This document shows, in pieces, positions 1 to 6,154 of a DNA stretch of 6,368 nucleotides. The notes beneath the pieces are model-generated. The model searched no databases. It worked only from the letters and a program-made list of their open reading frames with translations, and was not told the DNA's origin. This DNA is from Chloroflexota bacterium (GTDB lineage: Bacteria; Chloroflexota; Anaerolineae; Ardenticatenales; Ardenticatenaceae): the NCBI GenBank assembly GCA_003520455.1, contig DOUV01000696.1, forward strand, positions 1 to 6,368. The letters run 5' to 3'. The first letter of the stretch is position 1. Every line of letters starts with the position of its first letter. A program made the position numbers and the translations under genes.

Positions 1-57
1 TCCACGGCGACTCCTTGACCGATGTTCTAGCGCCGCACTTTCAATGCGGAGACGATC

Positions 58-993
58 ATGGCAGCAGGAAACGCACTGGTGACGGGTGGTGCCGGTTTCA
101 TTGGGTCGCAGGTCGTCCGTAACCTTCTGGCGCGCGGCTGGCAGGTCACGGTCCTCGACAATCTCAGCATGGGGCGGCGCGAGAACGTCCCCCTCGAGGC
201 CGATCTGGTTGTCGGCGACGTGCTCGATGCCCAGGTGGCCCGGCGCCTCGCGCAGCGGGCGGACGTCATCTTCCACCTGGCCGCGGTCGTCAGCGTGCGC
301 GCCAGCATCGAGCAATTCGTGCAAGATGCCCAGACCAACCTGATGGGAACCCTCACCCTGTTGGAGGCCGCCGCCCGAGCCGGGGTTGGCCGCTTTGTCT
401 ACGCCTCCTCGATGGCGGTCTACGCCGACAGCCCGACGCCGACCCCCATCCCGGAGAGCTACCGCACGCAGCCGCTTTCACCCTACGGCATCGCCAAACT
501 CGCTGCAGAGCAATACGTCCACACCCTTGCAGCGCAGTTTGGCTTCGAGAGTGTCGTGCTCCGCTATTTCAACACCTACGGCAGTGGCCAGCGCTTCACG
601 CCCTACGTTGGGGTGATCACGATTTTCTGCCAGCGGCTACTGGCCGGCTTGCCGCCGACCATCTTCGGGGACGGCGAGCAGCGGCGCGACTTCGTGCACG
701 TGGATGATGTGGCCGGCGCCACGCTGGCAGCCTTGCAGGCGCCCACTGGCGCCACCTGCAATGTGGGCAGCGGTCGGGCCACGAGCGTCAACGAGATCGC
801 CGCGTTGCTCATCAGCCGCATCAACCCGAAGATCGGCCCCGCGTACGCGCCCGCCCCGCCGGGCGAGCTGCGCAACAGCATCGCCGACATCACCGCGGCG
901 CGGCAACTCCTCGGCTACGAGCCGCAACGATCGCTGGCGACGCACATCGATGAGGTCATCGAGTGGAATCGACGGCTCACGCCAACGGTGTAG
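58..993 (+). CDS. NAD-dependent epimerase/dehydratase (UDP-sugar 4-epimerase-like, extended SDR)
   Basis: 311-aa protein of the extended short-chain dehydrogenase/reductase family that acts on nucleotide sugars in the cytoplasm. Seen: the Rossmann motif GGAGFIG at residues 10-16; the acidic D34 ending the second strand (DNLS), expected for NAD binding; FHLAA near residue 72; YASSMAVYA with the likely catalytic Ser at 118; the catalytic pair Y143-xxx-K147 in YGIAKLAAE; LRYFNTYG; and GDGEQRRDFVHVDD, the usual substrate-domain motif of GalE/WbpP/RmlB-type enzymes. Length is normal for the family (about 310-340). The ATG at 58 has GGAG at 48-51, six bases upstream, and the Rossmann motif begins right after it, so the start is secure. 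The next gene is a glycosyltransferase 26 bases downstream, which fits synthesis of an activated sugar and its transfer to a glycan. The exact reaction (4-epimerase or 4,6-dehydratase) is not decidable. The class is known family knowledge; the pathway is inference. Confidence 0.93.
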   Translation: MAAGNALVTGGAGFIGSQVVRNLLARGWQVTVLDNLSMGRRENVPLEADLVVGDVLDAQVARRLAQRADVIFHLAAVVSVRASIEQFVQDAQTNLMGTLTLLEAAARAGVGRFVYASSMAVYADSPTPTPIPESYRTQPLSPYGIAKLAAEQYVHTLAAQFGFESVVLRYFNTYGSGQRFTPYVGVITIFCQRLLAGLPPTIFGDGEQRRDFVHVDDVAGATLAALQAPTGATCNVGSGRATSVNEIAALLISRINPKIGPAYAPAPPGELRNSIADITAARQLLGYEPQRSLATHIDEVIEWNRRLTPTV

Positions 994-1007
994 GGACTCC
1001 CCCGGAC

Positions 1008-1014
1008 GGAAGGA
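1008..1014 (+). promoter_or_regulatory. Ribosome binding site deciding the glycosyltransferase start
   Basis: GGAAGGA lies five bases before the ATG at 1020. An in-frame ATG at 963 exists, but it lies inside the epimerase gene and would add 19 residues of low-complexity sequence with no counterpart in GT2 proteins. The site at 1008-1014 therefore fixes the start at 1020. Confidence 0.75.
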
Positions 1015-1019
1015 CGGCT

Positions 1020-1973
1020 ATGACGCAGACGCGAACCACAATTCGTTGCAGTATCGGGGTCACGGCGCACAACGAAGAGGCCAACATCGGCGAACTGCTC
1101 ACTGCCCTGCGCAACCAACTCCTGCACGATGTCGAGATCAACGAGATCATCGTGGTCGCCAGTGGGTGTACCGACAACACCGTCTCCATCGTTGAGGCCC
1201 ACAGGGCCATGGATCCGCGCATTCGCCTGTTGGTTCAGCCGAAGCGCGAGGGCAAGACCTCGGCGGTCAACCTCTTTCTAAAGCACGCGCGTGAGGATAT
1301 CTGCGTCGTCGAGAGCGGCGACACCTTGCCCAACGAAACGGCCATCGAGTACATGGTGCGCATGTTTGCCGACCCAATGGTGGGGATGACTGGGGCGCAG
1401 AAGGTCCCGGTGAACACACCCGATCACATCATCGGCTACCTCAGCCACCTGCGACTGCGGATGGAGCACCAGCTCTGCCTGGAAATCCCGCGCCTGGGCG
1501 AGTTGATCGCCTTTCGCAAGGTCTTCGACCAGATCCCCCTCGACGTGGCCATGGATGAGGCCTTCGTCGAGGCGTTAGTTGTCACCCGCGGGCTTGAGGT
1601 CCGTTACGCTCCCGAGGCCGTGGTCTTCAACATGGGGCCCCAAACCGTCAGCGACTTCGTGAAGCAACGCCGCCGCAACCATGCCGGCCACCTCCATCTC
1701 AAGCGGCGCTACGGCTATGCTGTCTCCAGTCTCGACAGCAAGACGGTGGGGCGAATCGCCCTCCAGCAGGTCTGGGGAGCAGTGCAGTTGATTTGGGTGC
1801 TGGGCATTCTCGCGGGAGTCGAACTGTTGGCGCGGGTGCTTGGTGCCTGGGACTACTACCTCCGGGGCCAGCGCCATGACGCCTGGAACATCGTCTGGAC
1901 GTCCAGGCAGTTGGAGCATCCGATCGAGTGGAAAGCCGACACCAGGGTGAGCCCGGTGGAACGTGCCCGGTAA
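1020..1973 (+). CDS. Family 2 glycosyltransferase with a C-terminal membrane anchor
   Basis: 317-aa GT-A fold glycosyltransferase, probably moving a sugar from a nucleotide donor onto a lipid or glycan acceptor at the inner face of the membrane. Seen: the N-terminal strand and loop with HNEEANI (residues 17-23); VVASGCTDNT, the second nucleotide-binding loop; KREGKTSAVN; ESGD at 98-101 where the DxD metal motif normally sits, so the first Asp is Ser here; AFRK; MDEAF at 178-182, the likely catalytic acidic motif; QRRRN at 216-220 in the place of the Q-x-x-R-W motif of processive GT2 enzymes; and one hydrophobic stretch at about 251-274, a likely transmembrane anchor. The C-terminal tail of about 40 residues is polar. 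It follows the epimerase by 26 bases, so the two are likely one operon. The donor and product are unknown. Confidence 0.88.
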   Translation: MTQTRTTIRCSIGVTAHNEEANIGELLTALRNQLLHDVEINEIIVVASGCTDNTVSIVEAHRAMDPRIRLLVQPKREGKTSAVNLFLKHAREDICVVESGDTLPNETAIEYMVRMFADPMVGMTGAQKVPVNTPDHIIGYLSHLRLRMEHQLCLEIPRLGELIAFRKVFDQIPLDVAMDEAFVEALVVTRGLEVRYAPEAVVFNMGPQTVSDFVKQRRRNHAGHLHLKRRYGYAVSSLDSKTVGRIALQQVWGAVQLIWVLGILAGVELLARVLGAWDYYLRGQRHDAWNIVWTSRQLEHPIEWKADTRVSPVERAR

Positions 1974-1994
1974 GAAGGAGATTGGAGATTCGTT

Positions 1995-2057
1995 CTCGAA
2001 CGGGCCTTCCTCACAGCACGGACCACCCTCCGCAGCGGTGGACCGTGTGGCCCCGAG
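1995..2057. other. Long interrupted stem-loop between convergent genes
   Basis: Nested complementary blocks are CTCG (1995-1998) with CGAG (2054-2057), GGGCC (2002-2006) with GGCCC (2049-2053), CACGG (2017-2021) with CCGTG (2043-2047), and CCACC (2023-2027) with GGTGG (2037-2041). The inner two blocks are separated only by an A-A mismatch around a 9-nt loop (2028-2036). There is a 10-nt bulge on the left side and no T-tract on either strand, so it is not a canonical Rho-independent terminator. It could still slow polymerase or stabilise 3' ends of either transcript. Confidence 0.5.
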
Positions 2058-2105
2058 CAACGCTCGAAGATCCCGAGGAGAGCGAGTGGTCAAGAGTCTC
2101 GCACC

Positions 2106-2127
2106 GGCGGGACGGAAGTGCCCCGCT
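2106..2127. other. GC-rich hairpin in the convergent gap
   Basis: GGCGGGAC (2106-2113) and GCCCCGCT (2120-2127) pair over 8 positions with one mismatch and one wobble around a 6-nt loop. No run of T follows on either strand. It is probably part of the same structured intergenic element as the larger stem upstream. Confidence 0.4.
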
Positions 2128-2234
2128 TCGCTCAGCATGATCGAACGGATAAGTCTTGGGGTGGAATGAGAGATAGAGCACCTGGCTGTCGTTTTCGCCT
2201 TGGAAAGTCGCCATTCATCGCCAATCCCCAATCT

Positions 2235-3440
2235 TCAGGTTAGAAACTGGATCAAGCCCCAGTGACCGTCGGTCAGCCAGTTCGGGTCCACTTGAGCCAC
2301 TTTCTCGGGCTGGTCGGGACGGAGTCCAGCGACCACCTCAGACTTGAGCGTGCGCAGCGCCGTAAAGGCGGTCGGGAAGTAGGATGCGATCTCCGCCAGC
2401 GGGGTGGTATATGGCCAATGCCGGTCGCCAAGCAGGCGGCGGTAGTTGGCATCGCCCTTGATGAAGACCAGGCCGGCCCGGCCCAGGTCCTCGCGCAAAT
2501 CGTCGGGCATCTCCCAGAATGCCAGCGGCGCAGTCCAGAAGGGGTGGTCGCTCAGCTCCAGGCGACCAGCGTCGAGAGCGCCCTGCAGCCGTTCGGCGAA
2601 CATTCGGGCCGCCATATCCACGCCACTCTGCAGCGTCTCGAGCGTGAAGGCGATATCTTTTTTCATCGCGTCGGAGACAAAGGTGGGGTGGACCTTCAGA
2701 TGCAAGTGGACCGCTCCGGCCACGCCGCTCGACAACAGGAAGTCGGCCATACAGAGATCGCCGATGAGCTCGAAGCCGGCATTGTCCACGATGAGATCGA
2801 TGCGAGCATTCTGAAGAGTGCTCACCATATCCGCCACGGCCGCACTCTGGTCCACGAGGAGGTTGGCTCGCTCGACGTGGACGTCCACGCTGGTGCGGTC
2901 ACTGGCGTCTGCATCGGCGGGCCAGATGCTCAAGTCCACCCGGTTGCCCCACAATTCGTAGTAGATCAACGGAATGAACGCGCCCCGGTCCCAGCCGCTA
3001 TCCCTGGTCGCGAGGTCGTTGACCAGAGTGCTCAAGGCATGGATCGAAGCTTTCGCCGTCGCGAGCGAGAGGCGTTTTTGAGCCTCGAAGGGGTCCACGC
3101 CATGGCAGGGGCCAGGTTCGAAGTAGCGCGTTGCCGCAAGAATGCGGCGGTAGAAGTAGGCCTCAGCAAAGAACCAGGGAATCTCGAGCCAGCGCTGCCC
3201 CAAGAAGGGCGTTACGTACGCAGCCCATGCTGCCAGGTCCGGCCCACCATCGTCCCGTAGCGCCCGGATGCGCCCATCGGGTAGCTCCGCCTCCAGCACC
3301 TGAAGCGCCTCCACAATAGCCGCCGGAAAACTGTTCTCGGTGATCGCGAGTCTGACGATGGCCGGCATGCGCTCAGTCACGGTGAAATGGGCGAATGTTC
3401 CGGGCTCCGAACCCGTCAGGGGTGGTGGAAGGGATCGCAT
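2235..3440 (-). CDS. ARMT1-like (DUF89 family) damage-control phosphatase
   Basis: 401-aa protein of the DUF89/ARMT1 family, metal-dependent phosphatases. Eukaryotic relatives act on fructose-1-phosphate and similar reactive sugar phosphates; a claimed protein-carboxyl methyltransferase activity for human ARMT1 has been disputed. Seen: an N-terminal helical region containing PWFFAEAYFYRRIL, typical of the ARMT1-type subfamily; the metal-site motif DNAGFE with D219 and N220; HLHLKVHPTFVSDA; FIKGDANYRRLLGD with K328 and D330; and RTLK at 363-366 near the C terminus. Together these are the subfamily III signature, complete and in order, so the enzyme looks intact. Length matches bacterial members. 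The ATG at 3440 has AAGGAG (complement of 3445-3450) four bases away. It is transcribed alone, against both neighbours. The physiological substrate is unknown; removal of phosphorylated sugar by-products is inference from the family. Confidence 0.85.
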   Translation of the reverse strand: MRSLPPPLTGSEPGTFAHFTVTERMPAIVRLAITENSFPAAIVEALQVLEAELPDGRIRALRDDGGPDLAAWAAYVTPFLGQRWLEIPWFFAEAYFYRRILAATRYFEPGPCHGVDPFEAQKRLSLATAKASIHALSTLVNDLATRDSGWDRGAFIPLIYYELWGNRVDLSIWPADADASDRTSVDVHVERANLLVDQSAAVADMVSTLQNARIDLIVDNAGFELIGDLCMADFLLSSGVAGAVHLHLKVHPTFVSDAMKKDIAFTLETLQSGVDMAARMFAERLQGALDAGRLELSDHPFWTAPLAFWEMPDDLREDLGRAGLVFIKGDANYRRLLGDRHWPYTTPLAEIASYFPTAFTALRTLKSEVVAGLRPDQPEKVAQVDPNWLTDGHWGLIQFLT

Positions 3441-3558
3441 GATTCTCCTTTTCAGTTCCTGTCACACAGCGTAGGGCTCGAGCACTGGGAATTCGTTTCT
3501 GGCCTTTGGCGGCAACCGCAGCGGCTCACACCTCGGGCGCCGGGCACCATCACCGGGC

Positions 3559-3571
3559 AGGATTAAATCCT
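3559..3571. promoter_or_regulatory. 13-nt palindrome, candidate operator
   Basis: AGGATTAAATCCT is a perfect dyad, 6 bases on each side of a central A, about 120 bases upstream of the ARMT1-like start. AATCCTGC at 3923-3930, just before the lacI -35 box, matches the complement of its extended half-site GCAGGATT (3557-3564). It could be a binding site for an unknown regulator; one occurrence could also be chance. Confidence 0.3.
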
Positions 3572-3708
3572 ACCACTGCTCGGCACGCAACGCACGTCAC
3601 CGGCCTCCCGACGTTGACGCTCACCATTCCCACCCCGAAACCTCGTCGTGGCCGCTCGCCCAGGAGGTGCGATCAGGCCCCTGGCCCTCGAGCGCCGGTC
3701 AAGGCGTC

Positions 3709-3746
3709 AGACTTCCGAAGTCTCGGAAGACTTCGGAAGTCTCCGA
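3709..3746. repeat. Two tandem 15-nt palindromes in a 19-nt repeat
   Basis: AGACTTCCGAAGTCT (3709-3723) and AGACTTCGGAAGTCT (3728-3742) are each palindromic (7 bp arms around one central base), are exact reverse complements of each other, and are separated by CGGA. The same stretch reads as two tandem 19-nt units, 3709-3727 and 3728-3746, that differ only at positions 8 and 17, where C and G are exchanged. The full 15-bp arms can form one long hairpin with a 4-nt loop, or each unit can fold on itself. There is no T-tract, and its place between divergent genes argues against a terminator. Best guess is a REP-like dispersed palindromic repeat; a double operator is the alternative. Confidence 0.75.
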
Positions 3747-3930
3747 TCATGCGTCCCCGGCGCCGCCTTGCCCGGTGTTCTCGCTCAATTTCCTTTTGAC
3801 TCGAATCAGCCGTGCAAGGCAAGGAAAAGAGCGGATCGGAGAGGCATAAAGAACGCGAAAATTGCGGCTCTCGCTGTCACCCCCTCCGTGTCCTCTCGGT
3901 TTGAGTCTTCATGAGGCCTGAAAATCCTGC

Positions 3931-3959
3931 TTGACAGACCTGGAAAATCGCCGTATGAT
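3931..3959 (+). promoter_or_regulatory. Sigma-70-type promoter of the lacI-led operon
   Basis: A perfect -35 box TTGACA (3931-3936) is separated by exactly 17 bases from a -10 box TATGAT (3954-3959), one change from consensus. Transcription should start near 3965-3968. This makes the GTG at 3960 an impossible or nearly leaderless start and supports translation from the ATG at 4014. The spacer also carries an isolated operator-like half-site GGAAAA at 3942-3947. Confidence 0.85.
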
Positions 3960-3961
3960 GT

Positions 3962-4003
3962 GGAAAAGGTTTTCCGGAAAACGTATTCCGGAAAACGTAT
4001 TCC
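3962..4003. promoter_or_regulatory. Three contiguous 14-bp LacI-family operators
   Basis: Three back-to-back 14-mers start two bases after the -10 box: GGAAAAGGTTTTCC (3962-3975), GGAAAACGTATTCC (3976-3989) and an identical GGAAAACGTATTCC (3990-4003). Each is a near-perfect dyad. The second and third have the central CpG typical of LacI-family operators, into which the hinge helices insert. They cover the expected transcription start and most of the leader, so the product of the adjacent gene very likely represses its own promoter and the downstream genes. The junctions make extra dyads: TTTTCCGGAAAA at 3970-3981 is perfect. The assignment to this particular regulator is inference from position. 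Confidence 0.85.
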
Positions 4004-4013
4004 ACAGGTACCT

Positions 4014-5039
4014 ATGGCCTCAATCGTCGAAGTTGCACGCCGCGCCGGCGTCTCCATCACAACCGCATCGCGGGTAATCAACAACAGCAGCCATCCGGTC
4101 AGCGCCGCCACACGGGCGCGGGTCCTCAAGGTGATGGAGGAGCTCAATTTCCGGCCGAGCGCGTTGGCTCGGGCGATGATCACCAAACGTACCCAGATCA
4201 TCGGGGTCATCGTCGGCGACTCGAGCGACCCCTACTTTAGCGTCATTATCCGGGGGATCGAGGACGTTGCCCGCAAGCGCGGCTACCTCGTCATCATCTG
4301 CAACTCAGAGCGCGATCCGGAGGTCGAATACAATTACTTAAGTCTCATGCGAGACTACCACGTAGACGGCCTCATCTTTGCCGGGGGGAGCCGGCAGGAT
4401 GAGACTGCGCTCCGTCGCGTCATCTCCGCCCTTGAGGAGTTGCACTCGACCGGTGTCGCGATTGTCGCCCTCAACCCCCACCTCTTTCCGGCGCCACAGG
4501 TCAGCATCGATAACGTTGCCGCCGCCCGCGAGATGACGGAACATTTGCTTGCACTCGGCCACCGTCGTATCGCCTACATCGATGGGCCGGCGGAAATCAC
4601 GACGAGCGCGCTCCGGCGCCGCGGCTACCGCGAGGCCCTCGAAGCAGCAGGACTTCCGCCAGATCCAGCGTTGATCTGGCCCGGCGATTACACCTTCGAG
4701 AGTGGCCTGTCCACTGCGGATCGCTTCATTGCCAGCAATCCTCGCCCAACCGCCATTTTCGCCTCGAATGATCAAATGGCGATCGGCGCGATTACCAGCC
4801 TGCGGCGGTTGGGCATCACAGTTCCCAACGACGTCAGTGTGGCCGGTCTCGACGATATCCCCAGCGCGCGGTACATCGAGCCGCCCCTCACAACGATCGA
4901 GGTCCCGTTGCATCAGTTGGGTGCCTACGGGATGCAGACCATCCTCTGCATCCTCTCAGGAGAGTCGGTCGAGAGTTTTTACCTCTCACATACCTTGATC
5001 GTCCGCCGTTCAACGGCACCACCGGCGACAGAATCGTAA
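4014..5039 (+). CDS. LacI-family transcriptional regulator
   Basis: 341-aa DNA-binding repressor with the usual LacI/PurR length and order. Seen: an N-terminal helix-turn-helix starting MASIVEVARRAGVS, with the recognition helix TTASRVIN at 16-23; a hinge FRPSALARAMITKRT at 46-60; then a periplasmic-binding-protein-like effector domain beginning IIGVIVGDSSDPYFS, with GHRRIAYIDG, FASNDQMAIGA and GLDDIPSARYIEPPLTTI, all family hallmarks. The residue at the hinge lever position, normally Leu (PurR L54), is Met55. I chose the ATG at 4014, not the GTG at 3960, because the domain begins there, the promoter predicts a start point near 3966, and the extra 18 residues would be encoded by the operator repeats. 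A weak AGGT lies at 4006-4009. The effector is unknown; a sugar or sugar-like compound is usual for the family. It heads a likely operon with the oxidoreductase 55 bases downstream. Confidence 0.95.
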   Translation: MASIVEVARRAGVSITTASRVINNSSHPVSAATRARVLKVMEELNFRPSALARAMITKRTQIIGVIVGDSSDPYFSVIIRGIEDVARKRGYLVIICNSERDPEVEYNYLSLMRDYHVDGLIFAGGSRQDETALRRVISALEELHSTGVAIVALNPHLFPAPQVSIDNVAAAREMTEHLLALGHRRIAYIDGPAEITTSALRRRGYREALEAAGLPPDPALIWPGDYTFESGLSTADRFIASNPRPTAIFASNDQMAIGAITSLRRLGITVPNDVSVAGLDDIPSARYIEPPLTTIEVPLHQLGAYGMQTILCILSGESVESFYLSHTLIVRRSTAPPATES

Positions 5040-5094
5040 CCGTGGCCTTGTAACTGTTTACGAGCGCACTCACTTCCAAGAGCCAGGAGGCCAG

Positions 5095-6087
5095 ATGCAA
5101 TTTGGATTCATTCCGACTGAAGGGGGCGCCTTTTATCGTCAGGCCCTCCAAGAGGTATTGTTAGGAGAGGAATTGGGTTTCGACTCCGTTTGGATGGAGG
5201 AGCATCACGGCATCAAGAACCATTATTGGCCCTCTCCCTTGATGGTGCTCGCCGGTTTTGCCACCCGCACCGAACGCGTCTTGCTTGGCACCGACATTCT
5301 CGTCCTCCCCTTCTACCACCCGGTGCAAATCGCCGAAGACGCAGCCATGCTCGACGTTATTTCCAATGGACGGGCCGTGCTGGGCGTGGCCATCGGCTAT
5401 CGGCCGGATGAGTTCGGCCTCTATGGAATTTCCATGGAGAACCGTGGCGCCCGCTTCGCGGAGCAACTCGAGGTCATTCGCCGGCTCTGGACCGAAGACA
5501 ATGTGAGCTTCGAGGGCAGGTTCTTCCACCTTCGGAATGCGAGAATCGAACCCAAGCCGGTCCGAGCCGAAGGCCTGCCGCTGTGGGTTGGCGGATGGGG
5601 ACCGCTGTCGCTCAAACGGGCTGCCCAGCATGGCGACGCGTGGGTGCCTGGGCCCACAGCGGGCCTCGACAAGCTCCTCGATGCCAAAGCCACCTATCAT
5701 GCGGAACTCCGCGCCCTCGGAAAAAGCAGCGCCCACGTCCCCACGCCGCTGACCCGGGAGGTTATCATTGCCGAGACCGAGGCGCGTGCCCGCGAGTTGG
5801 CCGAGCGCCATCTGCTGGTCAACTATCGGGATGAGTACGGCGGCGGCTGGAAGCACCCCTTGATCGGCAACGAGGACAGCACGCCCGTCGATCAACTCGA
5901 CACCATCGGGCGCGACCGCTTCGTCGTGGGCTCGCCCGACCAGTGCATCCGCAAAATCCAGCGCTTCCGTGAGACCTTCGGCGTCGACCATCTCATCTGC
6001 CGGCTCTACTTCCCGGGAATGCCCCACGAGCATATCATGAATGCGCTCCGGCTCCTGGCGCAGGAAGTGTTCCCGGCGTTCCGATAA
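5095..6087 (+). CDS. LLM-class flavin-dependent oxidoreductase (luciferase-like monooxygenase)
   Basis: 330-aa protein of the bacterial luciferase-like superfamily, TIM-barrel enzymes using FMN or F420 for oxygenation or hydride transfer. Seen: the N-terminal strand MQFGFIPTEGG; EELGFDSVWMEEHHG with E36-H37-H38, the usual cofactor-side motif; TERVLLGTDILVLPFYHPVQIAEDAAMLD, the conserved second and third barrel strands; GRAVLGVAIGYRPDEF; LWVGGWG at 163-169; and GDAWVPGP from 180. The C-terminal GSPDQCIRKIQRF is the standard closing helix. Length is normal. The start is fixed by AGGAGG at 5085-5090, four bases before the ATG. No promoter is visible in the 55-base gap after the regulator, so co-transcription is likely. 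The substrate, and whether FMN or F420 is used, cannot be told. Members next to DapA-type enzymes are plausible catabolic oxidoreductases, which is inference. Confidence 0.92.
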   Translation: MQFGFIPTEGGAFYRQALQEVLLGEELGFDSVWMEEHHGIKNHYWPSPLMVLAGFATRTERVLLGTDILVLPFYHPVQIAEDAAMLDVISNGRAVLGVAIGYRPDEFGLYGISMENRGARFAEQLEVIRRLWTEDNVSFEGRFFHLRNARIEPKPVRAEGLPLWVGGWGPLSLKRAAQHGDAWVPGPTAGLDKLLDAKATYHAELRALGKSSAHVPTPLTREVIIAETEARARELAERHLLVNYRDEYGGGWKHPLIGNEDSTPVDQLDTIGRDRFVVGSPDQCIRKIQRFRETFGVDHLICRLYFPGMPHEHIMNALRLLAQEVFPAFR

Positions 6088-6154
6088 GCGTAGAGCCGAT
6101 GAGCTGGGCACGAAGGACAGCGGCATCAAGTGAGCAACGACAAAGGAGGCATCG

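Larger units (their letters stand above)
1979..2234. repeat. Possible small non-coding repeat element with terminal inverted repeats
   Basis: The whole convergent gap between the glycosyltransferase stop and the ARMT1-like stop is bounded by imperfect inverted repeats. AGATTGGAGATTCG lies at 1979-1992, and CCAATCCCCAATCT at 2221-2234 reads AGATTGGGGATTGG on the other strand, giving 12 of 14 matches. Each end is two copies of a heptamer like AGATTGG. No convincing gene lies between: the short open frames have no recognisable content and overlap each other. Strong dyads occupy the interior. No target-site duplication is evident. It could be a MITE-like or STRR-like intergenic element, or simply a structured 3' region shared by two converging transcripts. 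The repeats are seen; the element identity is inference. Confidence 0.4.
3441..3930. other. Long divergent intergenic region without a convincing gene
   Basis: About 490 bases separate the ribosome site of the minus-strand ARMT1-like gene from the lacI-family promoter. Short open frames here (for example 3506-3799 and 3648-3914, plus strand) are rich in Arg, Pro, Ser and Ala, have no family resemblance, and run through the palindromic repeat, so I do not call them. The region must hold the promoter of the ARMT1-like gene, but I see no clear -35/-10 pair for it. Two dyads are listed separately. From 3750 to 3920 I see nothing recognisable. Confidence 0.6.

Noticed and set aside
1..57. Possible 3' end of an upstream gene
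   Set aside because: One frame stops at 16-18, another is open to 122 and a third to about 89. With so little sequence I cannot tell which, if any, is coding.
2021..2033. T-box-like string (GGAGGGTGGTCC on the minus strand)
   Set aside because: It only partly matches the T-box core, it is explained by the stem-loop, and the next sequence in that direction is the antisense of the glycosyltransferase, so no gene could be controlled.
1979..2048. Rho-independent terminator for the glycosyltransferase or the ARMT1-like gene
   Set aside because: The hairpins are strong, but no T-run follows any stem on either strand.
1575..2231. 218-aa minus-strand open frame covering the convergent gap and the end of the glycosyltransferase gene
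   Set aside because: It overlaps a real gene for most of its length, and the remainder follows the structured repeat region. No family resemblance.
2262..3260. 332-aa plus-strand open frame opposite the ARMT1-like gene
   Set aside because: It is the antisense of a gene with a full set of family motifs. Its own translation has no recognisable motifs and no good ribosome site; such frames are common in GC-rich genes.
3506..3914. Small plus-strand open frames in the divergent region
   Set aside because: Composition is biased to Arg/Pro/Ser/Ala, the frames overlap one another, and they are partly encoded by the palindromic repeat. No ribosome site of note.
3960..4013. Upstream GTG start for the LacI-family regulator
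   Set aside because: It lies in the base right after the -10 box, before the expected transcription start, and the extra residues would be translated operator repeats.
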